Positions 1-8,900 of a DNA stretch of 64,000 nt are shown piece by piece; within the stretch, counting starts at the first letter, position 1; each line of letters begins with the position of its first letter. The stretch is taken from the NCBI GenBank assembly GCA_026702615.1, contig JAPPBY010000019.1, forward strand, positions 17,983 to 81,982, given 5' to 3'. The notes below the pieces were generated by a model. It was not told where the DNA came from. It ran no database searches and saw only the letters and a program-made list of their open reading frames with translations. Both the position numbers and the translations under genes were made by a program. The stretch is from Chloroflexota bacterium. Lineage in GTDB: Bacteria > Chloroflexota > Dehalococcoidia > Tepidiformales > Tepidiformaceae.

Positions 1-1
1 G

Positions 2-778
2 AACGCACGGGGGTCGGCCATCCCGATCACCCGCGCCACGCTCGCACAACGCGCGATCGGGTACCTGTCGCCAAACTTCAATGCGATCCACCCGATGGAC
101 CCGGGTGAGCCGGAGGAAGACATCCTGCTGCTCGATCTGAGCCTCATGAGTCAGACACCGGAAGCGACGATGCATGTCCCGACGTACGCCCGCTGGCTGG
201 AGGAGCAGGACCAGGAACGGGCCTACGAGTACTTCGCGAAGGTGCTGAGGATCCTGTGCTGGCGGCATCCCGGCCGGCACTGGGTGCTCAAGACGCCCCA
301 GCACATGGAGTACCTCAACGTGTTCCTGAAGGTCTTTCCCGAGGCGCTGGTGGTCCAGACCCATCGGGATCCGCGCAAGACAGTGCCGTCGTTCTGCAGC
401 ATGGTCGCGCACGGGCGAGGCATCTTCAGCGACGCCGTCGACCCGCAGGAAATCGCCAGCCACTGGCTCCGGAAGACGCAGCGGATGGTGGACTCGGCCA
501 TGGACACGCGGGTCACGGCGAATCCCGACCAGTTCATCGACGTCTCGTACTACGACCTCATGGACGACCCAATCGGCCAGCTCCGGCGCATTACCGACCG
601 CGCGGGGGTCGCGTTCGACGGTGAGGCGGTGCGGAACGCCGAGGAGTACCTGGAGGCCAACCCCCAGAACCGGTTCGGCAGGCACAGCTACCGGCTTGAC
701 GACTTCGGGCTGGACGAGGAAACGATCGACGAGCACTTCTCCGCCTATCGGGAGAAGCACGACATCCCCTTCGAATAG
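2..778 (+). CDS. Sulfotransferase family protein, 5' end outside window
   Basis: The reading frame is open to the first bases of the window, so the true start and the 5'-phosphosulfate binding loop expected near the N-terminus are missing. The visible part has the WVLKTPQH strand-loop and the downstream THRDPRKTVPSF segment. That segment matches the 3'-phosphate (PAPS) binding region of the bacterial Sulfotransfer_3 type. By family, the enzyme transfers a sulfonate group from PAPS to a hydroxyl or amine; the acceptor cannot be told from sequence. No signal peptide can be judged. A short-chain dehydrogenase follows 27 bp downstream on the same strand, so the two may be co-transcribed and act on the same lipid or small molecule, which is inference. 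An ATG at 95 is internal and should not be taken as the start. Confidence 0.85.
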   Translation, partial: NARGSAIPITRATLAQRAIGYLSPNFNAIHPMDPGEPEEDILLLDLSLMSQTPEATMHVPTYARWLEEQDQERAYEYFAKVLRILCWRHPGRHWVLKTPQHMEYLNVFLKVFPEALVVQTHRDPRKTVPSFCSMVAHGRGIFSDAVDPQEIASHWLRKTQRMVDSAMDTRVTANPDQFIDVSYYDLMDDPIGQLRRITDRAGVAFDGEAVRNAEEYLEANPQNRFGRHSYRLDDFGLDEETIDEHFSAYREKHDIPFE

Positions 779-805
779 GGCACTCAGGAGGCAGGGACAG
801 GCCAC

Positions 806-1813
806 ATGAGAAAAGATCCGAGGCAGACGGGCGGTGGCAGTGTCATCGACGCCCTCATCGCGGCCGTACGGGACCTGAGGGAACCCAAGGTGGCGGAAGT
901 AAGCCCCACCCCCGACGACGTGCGAATCGACGGGAAGACCTGCCTGGTGACGGGCACGAACAGCGGGTTGGGGAAGGCTGCAGCGGTGGAGCTGGCCAGG
1001 CGCGGCGGCAACATGATCCTCGCCTGCAGGCCGGGGCATCCCGAAGCCCGCGACGAGATCAGGCGGCTGTCCGGCTCAGGCAGCGTGGAACTGCTGGAGG
1101 TGGACCTCTCCGACCTGGAATCCGTTCACCGGTTCTGTGACGTCCTGGTTCAACGCGGGATCCGGATCGACATCGCCGTGCTGAATGCCGGTTTGATGCC
1201 GCGCAACGCGAAGAAGACCCCGCAAGGCTACGAGACGATGTTCGCGGTGCACTTCCTCGCGAATCGGGTGATGGTTGACCGCTGGCTGGGGGACGGCGTG
1301 ATTCGCCCATCCGGCCCCGACGGCGACATTCCGCGCATCGTCTTCATTTCGTCGGAGGCGCACCGATCGGCCCACACCGCTGACTTCGATGACCCCGGGA
1401 CGTACGTGGAGTATGGCCCTGGCGAGAGCATGAATCGGTACGGGCTCACCAAACTCCTGCAGTGCACGTTCGCAACCGAACTCTCTCGCCGGCTCAGCCC
1501 GGACGACACGGTCGAAGTGGCTGTGCACTCCATGTGCCCGGGAGGCGTGGCGACCAACATCGCCCGAGACACGCCGCTGCTGCTGAAGCCACTGGTGAGG
1601 GCCATCCTCGGGCACTTCTTCCAATCGCCGGAAGAGGCGATCGGGCCCGTCATCTACCTCTGTTGCGCGGAGGAGGCGGGCCGGACGACGGGGATGTACC
1701 TGCACCTGATGCAGCGCAAGGCCGTCTCTCCACTGGCACTGGATCCGGAAAACGGCGCCAGGCTGTGGGAAGCGAGCGAGCCCCTGGTGGCGAGGTCACG
1801 GGAGTCCCGCTGA
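806..1813 (+). CDS. Short-chain dehydrogenase/reductase (classical SDR, retinol-dehydrogenase-like)
   Basis: A 335-residue NAD(P)-dependent oxidoreductase. The Rossmann glycine motif TGTNSGLG is at residues 49-56, NAG at 127-129, a candidate active-site serine at 182-183 and the catalytic YxxxK at Y212/K216. The roughly 45-residue leader before the Rossmann fold and the long C-terminal part resemble the retinol dehydrogenase/WWOX-like and protochlorophyllide-reductase-like SDR branch rather than short FabG-like enzymes. An AGGAGG lies about 15 nt before the ATG, slightly far but the only plausible ribosome site. It follows the sulfotransferase gene closely. The substrate is unknown; a lipid or terpenoid alcohol/ketone is a guess from the subfamily. 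Confidence 0.85.
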   Translation: MRKDPRQTGGGSVIDALIAAVRDLREPKVAEVSPTPDDVRIDGKTCLVTGTNSGLGKAAAVELARRGGNMILACRPGHPEARDEIRRLSGSGSVELLEVDLSDLESVHRFCDVLVQRGIRIDIAVLNAGLMPRNAKKTPQGYETMFAVHFLANRVMVDRWLGDGVIRPSGPDGDIPRIVFISSEAHRSAHTADFDDPGTYVEYGPGESMNRYGLTKLLQCTFATELSRRLSPDDTVEVAVHSMCPGGVATNIARDTPLLLKPLVRAILGHFFQSPEEAIGPVIYLCCAEEAGRTTGMYLHLMQRKAVSPLALDPENGARLWEASEPLVARSRESR

Positions 1814-1829
1814 CCCGTGCCACCCGGGT

Positions 1830-2609
1830 TTACTCCGCGGGAAACTCGTCGGCCGGGAACACGTCGTTGACGATTTGCAGGTCGCCAGCGGGGCAGTGCG
1901 GAAGCCAGATGCGCCGCCACTCCTCCCTGGGAATGTGGTGGAGTATCTCGCCGCCGGCCACGATCTCGGCTTCCAGCTCGTAGCGGTGGTGGCGACTGAT
2001 TTCGACGCCCTCGTGCGGGAGTTCGAGCTCGATCGGGAACCCATCAAGGTCACCCTTGCTTGCTTCGGTGACAAGCAGTCGCTCTTCGGGATCCGTGACA
2101 TCGATCAGGCGAACGCGGAGCACGGCCTCGGCGGGCAGCTCCCGATCGGGAAAGCCCGAGTGAATGACCACCGGCAAGGGCTCGACGCACGTGTCGAAGG
2201 GATTCGTGGAGATGACCACGACATCGCTGTTGCGCGGAGCGCCCCGCGTGAGGACCGTGTGGACGGTGTCGTTGATGTAGAGCAGGTCATCACCAAGCTC
2301 GACCCTGGCGCTGAGCGAGTATTCGTTGCGGTCGGAGACCTGGTCGGGGTCGTACTCGATGCGGAAGCGAACGGGGAGGCGTTCGGCGTTCGCGATCACG
2401 TCACGGCCGAGCTCCACGGAAGACGCATCAGCCAGCGAGGTATCGAGCAGCCTGACCGTGACGACGGCGCCTTCCGGCAGGTCGACCTCGCGAGCGAAGC
2501 GCACCTCGCCGGTGATCACGCCCGTGGACCCGGACCCACAGGCGGCTGAAACAGCCGCGACCACTGCGAAGACGGCGACAACGAGAGCATGCGAAACGAG
2601 AAGCGTCAC
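1830..2609 (-). CDS. Lipoprotein with two tandem YbaY/YscW-type domains
   Basis: A 259-residue protein with a hydrophobic signal segment ending in the lipobox SAAC (Cys24), so probably lipid-anchored outside the cytoplasmic membrane. Residues about 31-135 show the pattern of the YbaY/YscW lipoprotein domain (PF09619-like): a GEVRF strand, LPEGAVVTVRLLDTS, then YSLSARVE and a VLTRG ending. Residues about 145-255 repeat it more loosely (LPAEAVLRVRLIDVT, HHRYELEAEI). YscW-type domains are small beta-sandwiches and in type III systems act as secretin pilotins. No secretin gene is present here, so the function is unknown. It is the last gene of the minus-strand block of exported proteins, 314 bp downstream of the giant subtilase. 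Confidence 0.7.
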   Translation of the reverse strand: MTLLVSHALVVAVFAVVAAVSAACGSGSTGVITGEVRFAREVDLPEGAVVTVRLLDTSLADASSVELGRDVIANAERLPVRFRIEYDPDQVSDRNEYSLSARVELGDDLLYINDTVHTVLTRGAPRNSDVVVISTNPFDTCVEPLPVVIHSGFPDRELPAEAVLRVRLIDVTDPEERLLVTEASKGDLDGFPIELELPHEGVEISRHHRYELEAEIVAGGEILHHIPREEWRRIWLPHCPAGDLQIVNDVFPADEFPAE

Positions 2610-2923
2610 CGGTTCACTCTCCTCCCGCCGTACACAGAGTATGCGGCCCGTACGGAAGTCGTTTCCTGACGGGGGCTTTACGGGCCCACGGGTGGGGCGA
2701 GGCGAAACGGACAGATGAGGAACCCGCTGTGGTCAGGGGTGGCTCACCAAGGGAGACGGTACGACGAACTTTCGAACTGACGGTGGCGCTGTAGGTACCG
2801 AGGCGCTTCGCCCACCGAACGCTCTCTGCCACTGGACGGACATCGGTTTGACGCTCCGCTCATGCGAAGTGGGCTGCACTCGCTTCTTCGTGGTGCTCTC
2901 GTTCTGAGGGTGACCACGAGCAC
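2610..2923. other. 314-bp intergenic region between subtilase and YbaY-like lipoprotein
   Basis: No supported gene. It should hold the terminator of the giant protease and the promoter of the lipoprotein, both on the minus strand, but no clear -35/-10 pair or U-tract terminator was recognised. The part next to the protease stop (about 2845-2923) resembles the sequence just downstream of the second giant gene (about 11835-11902): both contain TCATGCG, a small hairpin, CTCGTTCTGA or TGTCGTTCTGA, then a CACCTACT box at the stop codon. The paralogy therefore extends past the coding region. Confidence 0.5.
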
Positions 2924-5900
2924 CTACTCTCCGTCGGCTGCGGTTCTCCCCACCTTCCAGCTGGCGGCCTCGGTGGCCACGACCCAGTAGGTCGTGCCAG
3001 ACGAGAACGTGGTCAAGGTGTTGACGCCGGGCACCTCGTCCAGTCCGGGGAAGTACCCGAGCCACCGGCCTGCGGTTTCGTCCCAGGTGTAGACCGCGAC
3101 AACCTCCTCCGGAAGGCCAGCCTCGCCGATGACGACGCCATCGGCGCCGGGCCACTCGAACGATGTCCACGAGGGGCCCACCTCCAGCTCCATCAACGCG
3201 GCCTCGAGACCCACGGAGTAGACCCTCGTGCGGGTGCCGTCGGCCGAGGTCACCGTGACGGTGATCTCCGAGAGGCCCGCAAGGGTGACCTGGTGGCCGT
3301 TGGTGTCGGTGCCGTCGGCGTCAGGCGGGTCGATGGCGACTTCCGTGCGGCGCTGCAACCCCCCTGCCTCGACGCTCGTCTCCGTCACGCCCTCGGCGAT
3401 GACGCCCTCGTAGTCGGTCCGGTCTGGGTCGAACGTCCCGATGTCGATGCCGCTGAGAGAGAGCGAGGAGAGGCGCGCGTCAATGGCATCGGGCATGTTG
3501 TAGGTGTAGACCTTGCCGTCGCTTTCGTCGGCCACGTACATGACGGCGCCGTCAGACCAGATGCCCCGCGGGCTGTTATTGCTGGCCTGGCTGAGCTTCT
3601 CGAACTCCTCGTCCCTGACTCGTTCAAGGCTGGCGTCTTCAGTCGCCGCTACCGCCTCCTCGCGGGTTGGGAGGCGGTAGGCGAAGAGACGTCGTGGGCT
3701 TGAGCCGGGGTCGGAGACCCAGAGCGTGACGCCATCGGACCAGATGTCTGTGGGAGAGCCGTTGGCGGAGTCGAGAGCGTATTCGGCAAGAAGGTCACCA
3801 CTCTCAAGGTCGTAGGCGAAGACGGCGTTGCGGCGTTCGTCGAGGACCCACATGGTCTCGCCGTCGGACCAGATGCCGCGTGCGTCGGCGTTGCGCTCGT
3901 CCAGGTCGATGTCGCGGTCCTCGAGGCGCTCCCCGGTGGTCAAGTCGTACGCGAAGAGCTTCTCCCGACCGCTGTCCGAGACCCATGCCACGCCCTCGTC
4001 GTCGGACCACACCCCACGGGGCGCCCGGTTGCGCTCGTCGAGCGCGAACTCGCGGTCCTCGACGCGCTCGCCGCTCTCAACGTCGTAGGCGTAGATGGCG
4101 TCGTCGGCGCCGTCTCCGTTGTGGAGGAGCCAGAGGGTGGCGCCGTTGGACCAGGAGCCGGTGGGGCGGTCGTGGCCGCTTTCGAGCGCCTCGATGTCGT
4201 GCTTCACCGTCCACTCAAAGTCGGCTGTGCTAGGCGTCGGGCCACTCGGGCCGCCGCCACCACCGCCACCGCCGCCACCGCCGCCACCGCCGGTGAAGAT
4301 GGCGGGCGCGACCGTCACCGGACCTTCCGTGACGGTGATCGTGATGCCGATGGTGGCGGAGGCGCCGTCCGGGTCGCGGACGGTCACGGTCAGCATGTAC
4401 TCGGCCTGCACCGCCACGTCGAGGATGGCGTCGGTCGCCACCATGACTTGCCCGGTGTGCTCCTCGATCTCGAAGGCGTCGGCGCCAGCGCCGCTGAGCG
4501 AGTAGGACAGGGTCAGCGGCTCGTGGTCTACATCTATGGCCGTGAAGGGCGCGCCGACGAGGTCGCCTTCCCGAGCGGTCTCGCCGATCTCACGCTCGGT
4601 CGGCTGTTCCTCGAACCGCGGCGGGTCGTTCACGGACTGCACGGTGACGTACACGTTCGCGCTGACGGGGGCGTTCACACCGTCGGAGGCCGTGTAGGTG
4701 AAGCTGTGGACGCCGTGCTCGTTGGGATTGGGGGTGTACGTGAAGGTGTTGTCGCTCTCCAGGGTCGGGGTGCCCTGCGCAGGGTTGGCCCGCCCCAGCG
4801 CGACCGTCAGGGATACGCCTTCAGGGTCGCTGTCGTTGCCCAGCACGTCGATGGTGACGGGGGTGTCCTCGGGGGTGGTGGGGCGGTCGTCCCTCGCCAC
4901 GGGGGGCTCGTCGATGTCGTTGACCGTGATGGTGACGGTCGTGCTGTCGCTCTCGTCCGAGGGGTCGGTGGCCGTGACGACTACCGTGTACGTGTCCTCC
5001 GTCTCCCGGTCGAGGACGGTTCCCGGGCCGACGCGGATCTGGCCGCTCGACCCGTCGATGGTGAATTCGGCGGCGTCAGGCCCGGACAGTGTGTACGTCA
5101 GCACGTCGTTGTCGGCGTCGGTGGCCCGGACCCGCGCCCCGACCAGCGTCCGCTCGGCCGCGTTCTCGTCGACGGAGCGGTCCATCGAGGGGCTGTCGAA
5201 CTCCGGAGCGTTGTTGACGGGGGGCGGCGCCTGTACGGAGCGGGCGGAGACCCTCAGCACGCGCTTGCCGGAGTCGTGCCCATCGGTGTAGTCGACGGTC
5301 ACGCGCAAGGAACGGCCGACGTCGTCGTCGACCGGGGTGTAGAAACCGCTGTTCGCGCCGCTGATTGGCGTCCACGTCGCCCCGGCCCCGCGCTCCCAAG
5401 TCCACGACTCCCCGCTGATGCTGCCGTCGGGGTCGGCCAGGGTCGCCTCGAGCTGCGTGCCGACCTGGGGCTGTCCGGAGGAGAGTGTGAGCGTGCCGGC
5501 CTCGTCGACGTTCCCGACATTCACCGTCACGGCGTGACGCGCCGTGTGCGCCGCGTCCGCGGCCTCGATCGTCAGGAAGTACGATGCGCGGTCCTCGAAG
5601 TCGGGCGGCGCTGCGAAGGCGAGCGCACCGCCGCTGAACGTGAAGTGGGTGGCGTCGGCGCCGGCGAGCGTGATGATGACCGTGCCGCCCTCCGGGTCGG
5701 TGGCGCTGTAGTTGCCGAGCGTGCGGGTGTTCTCCTCGATCTCGAAGCTGGCGGGTCCGGTGATGACCGGCGGTTCGTCCACGTTCGTCACAGTGACGAT
5801 GACGTCGAAACCGCCGTCATGGGTCCCATCGGTCGCGTTGAGGGTGACGTTGAAGACGCTATCGCGGTTGGAATCGGCAGGGTCGTCATGATCGGGCACA

Positions 5901-8900
5901 TCGGCGAAGGTCAGCTCGCCCGTGGTCTCGTCGAATGCGAAGTCGAGGGCGTCCGGCCCGGAGAGCGGCTTCCAGCTCGCGGGCTGCCCCTCCGGGTCGG
6001 CCTTGGTGTATGTGCCGACGAAGTCCGTCGCGTTCTCCGCGATCGTGACGTGGGCCGGGCCACTGATCTCGGGCGCCTCATCGACATCCGTCGGCCGGAC
6101 GAGCACATCGAGTCTGCCAACGAGGAAGGAGTCGCTGGCAAGGATCTCGACTTCGTAGACATCGTCATCGTTGGCATCATCGCTGTCCTCGTAGTTGGGT
6201 CGCTGCTTGAAGCGGAGTTCGCCCGAGTTCGCGTCGATGGTGAACAGCCCGCCATCGTCCCCGCCGACGTCGAAGGTGATTGCCCGGGTCGGCTCTTCCG
6301 GGTCGCTGGCCTGGTAGGTGGCAACCGCGCCCAGCCCGTCCTCGGGAAAATCGACATCCGCGGGGCCCGTGACGAGGGGCGGTTCGTCTACGTCCTGGAC
6401 GGTGATGCGTACAGCATGCTCAGTGTGGCGGGCGGCATCGGCGACGCGGACAGTCACGTTGTATTCGTTGTCCTTGCCCACGTCTCCCGGTTCGTCGTAG
6501 TCCGGCGGCATCTTGAACTCGAGGGCGCCGTCCGCGACCGCAGCGTCCTGTCCATCGTCCGGCGTCTCGTCTTCGGGGCCTCCGAGGGTGAAGGCGTCTT
6601 TGTCGGGCCCCAGGAGGGTGTACGTGAGGGGCTCGTCCTCGATGTCCATACCCACATACTCCGCCACGATCCCTTCGGAGTTCTCGAGGACGCTGACCTC
6701 GCGCGGCCCGCTGATGGTCGGAGCGTCGTTCTCGTTCAGGACGTTGACCGTCACGGTGATGCGGTCGTCGATCAGGTCGTTGCTGTTGCCTTCCACGTTC
6801 TTCCGGTCGCTGACGCTCACCTCGACCGTGTAGGTGTCCTGTGTTTCGTAGTCGAGGTTGAGGGAGGCGCGCACCCGCAGTTGCCCGGTCAGTTCGTCGA
6901 TCACGAACGGGGCGATGGGGGGCACGCTGTAGTAGAGCTGATCGCCATCGGGGTCAATCGCGAGCACGGGCGCTCCGACCGCCGCGGGACTCACCGCGTG
7001 CTCGCCGATCTCGCGCACGCCCGTCTCGGTGGCAGGGAACAGGGGCCCGAGGTTCGCAGGCTCCGGCTCGGCGGTGATGGTCGCTGCACCGCCGGCGCCC
7101 GCCCTGTTGACCGCTCGCACCTGGACGTCGTAGCGAGTGTGGTTGGCGAGGCCGGTGACGGAAGCGCGCAGGTCGCCGTCGCCGCTGCTCCACGCGGTCT
7201 GCCACCCGGTCCAGCTGTCCGCGTCGGCGACGCTGCTCCGGATGTCGTAACGCACGATGTCCGCGCCGCCGTCGGAGGCCGGCGGACTCCAGGTGATGGC
7301 AAGTCCGCTGGTGAAGGCCGTGGCGGCCATGTTGGTGGGCGCGCCCGGCGCCACCGCCACGCTGCCGACGTAGGTTTGCGACCACGGGCCGGCGCCGGCG
7401 TCGTTGTTGGCCCGGACCTGGATGTCGTAGCGGACGCCGCTGGTCAGGCCCGTGAGATCGTGGGAGAGGGCGCCCGAGGTCTGGGCGTCCGTGACCTCCG
7501 TCCAGTGCTCGGCGGCCTTGTCCGCGGCGTTGCTGCGGATATAGCGCAGGTCGTAGGAGGTAATCGCGGAAGCGCCGGTTTCGCTCGGGGCATTCCACGT
7601 GAGCAGCAGCGAGTCGGCGTCGGACGTCCCGGAGGGGGTCGCAGGCGCGCCGGGCCTCAGGCTGAGGCCATAGAACTTGATGCGGAACTCCCTGAACGTC
7701 CCTCCGTTGCCGGCAAATTCATCGGTGATGTGCAGCTTCCAGGCGCCAACCGGGCTTTCGCCCAGGTGCTTCGCCGAGCCGAAACGGATCGCCCCGTCAA
7801 AGGCGTAGGGGCGGTCCAGGTAGTCTCGCACTTCGCCGGAGTGCGTCAGCAGGGACGTGGCGCCCGTGGGGGACTCGAGCTCGATTTTCAGGTCACGGAA
7901 GCTGTCGTGGTCGATCTCGGCGGTGATCTCCACGAACTCGATAAAGTCGATGCTGCTCTGAGAGATTGTGACGGTGCGCGTGTAGGGCGTGTTGATGACG
8001 GTGGAGAACCGTGTCGGGCCCGTCCAGCGCACCTCGTGCGTGCGCTGATCCTGCACGTTGGTCCAGTCCGCTGCGAGGTCGACCGCCGCGCCGGCGTCGA
8101 CCACGCCGAAGCCGTACTTGTGGTTGAACGAGTAGACCTCCGTGTCGGAGCCATACTGCAGCGCGCCATCCTCCCAACCGCCATCGGACGCATCGTTCTT
8201 GCGCGCGGACGCGGCCAGGATCAGCTTCACGTCGCGCCAGGTGAGCGAGGAGTTGGCAGACTTGATCAGCGCCACGACGCCGGACACGATGGGCGCAGCC
8301 GCAGAGGTGCCGCCGAAGTCGCCCCAATACAGACCGGGCGTAAAGTCCGAGCCGTCGCCGTAGGCGTACAGCAGCGCGGCGGACTTCGTGGTCGTGATGA
8401 ATGCGCCATCCCCGTGGGACGGGGCGCACACCCACAGGTTGGCGCCAGGCTCGGAGTAGCGGCTCTTCTTGCCGTTATGGTCGACCGCGCAGACGGCCGT
8501 GACGCCGTAGAAGTTTGCGTACCCGTCCAGGTTGGCGTTGTCCAGGGCGTAGTCGTCCGGATCGCCGCCGTTGCCGGCGGCCCAGACGTAGGAGATGCCC
8601 CGGCCGCCGTCCCCTTCTCTCAGCCCTGTTTCGATCGCCGCGATCCAGGTAGCTTCGGCGGGGTGGGGCGCGCCATCATCCGAGAATCCCCAGCTGTTGG
8701 ACGACACCTGCGTGCCCCGCCTGTGGCGGGTCATCGCATCCACCAGGTCGCGGGTCTCCGCCTCGCCTGCGTCCAGCCAGTCGACGAAGTTATAGCTGTA
8801 GATCGTCGCTCCGGGCGCCACGCCCCGGACACCGAGCTTGTTGTGCTCGGCGGCGATCAGCCCTGCAACGGACGTTCCATGATTCACCCAGAAGAGATTT

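Noticed and set aside
4249..4291. CCGCCA/CCGCCG microsatellite, possible phase-variable repeat
   Set aside because: Units are multiples of three and encode a polyglycine linker, so slippage would only change linker length, not switch the gene off.
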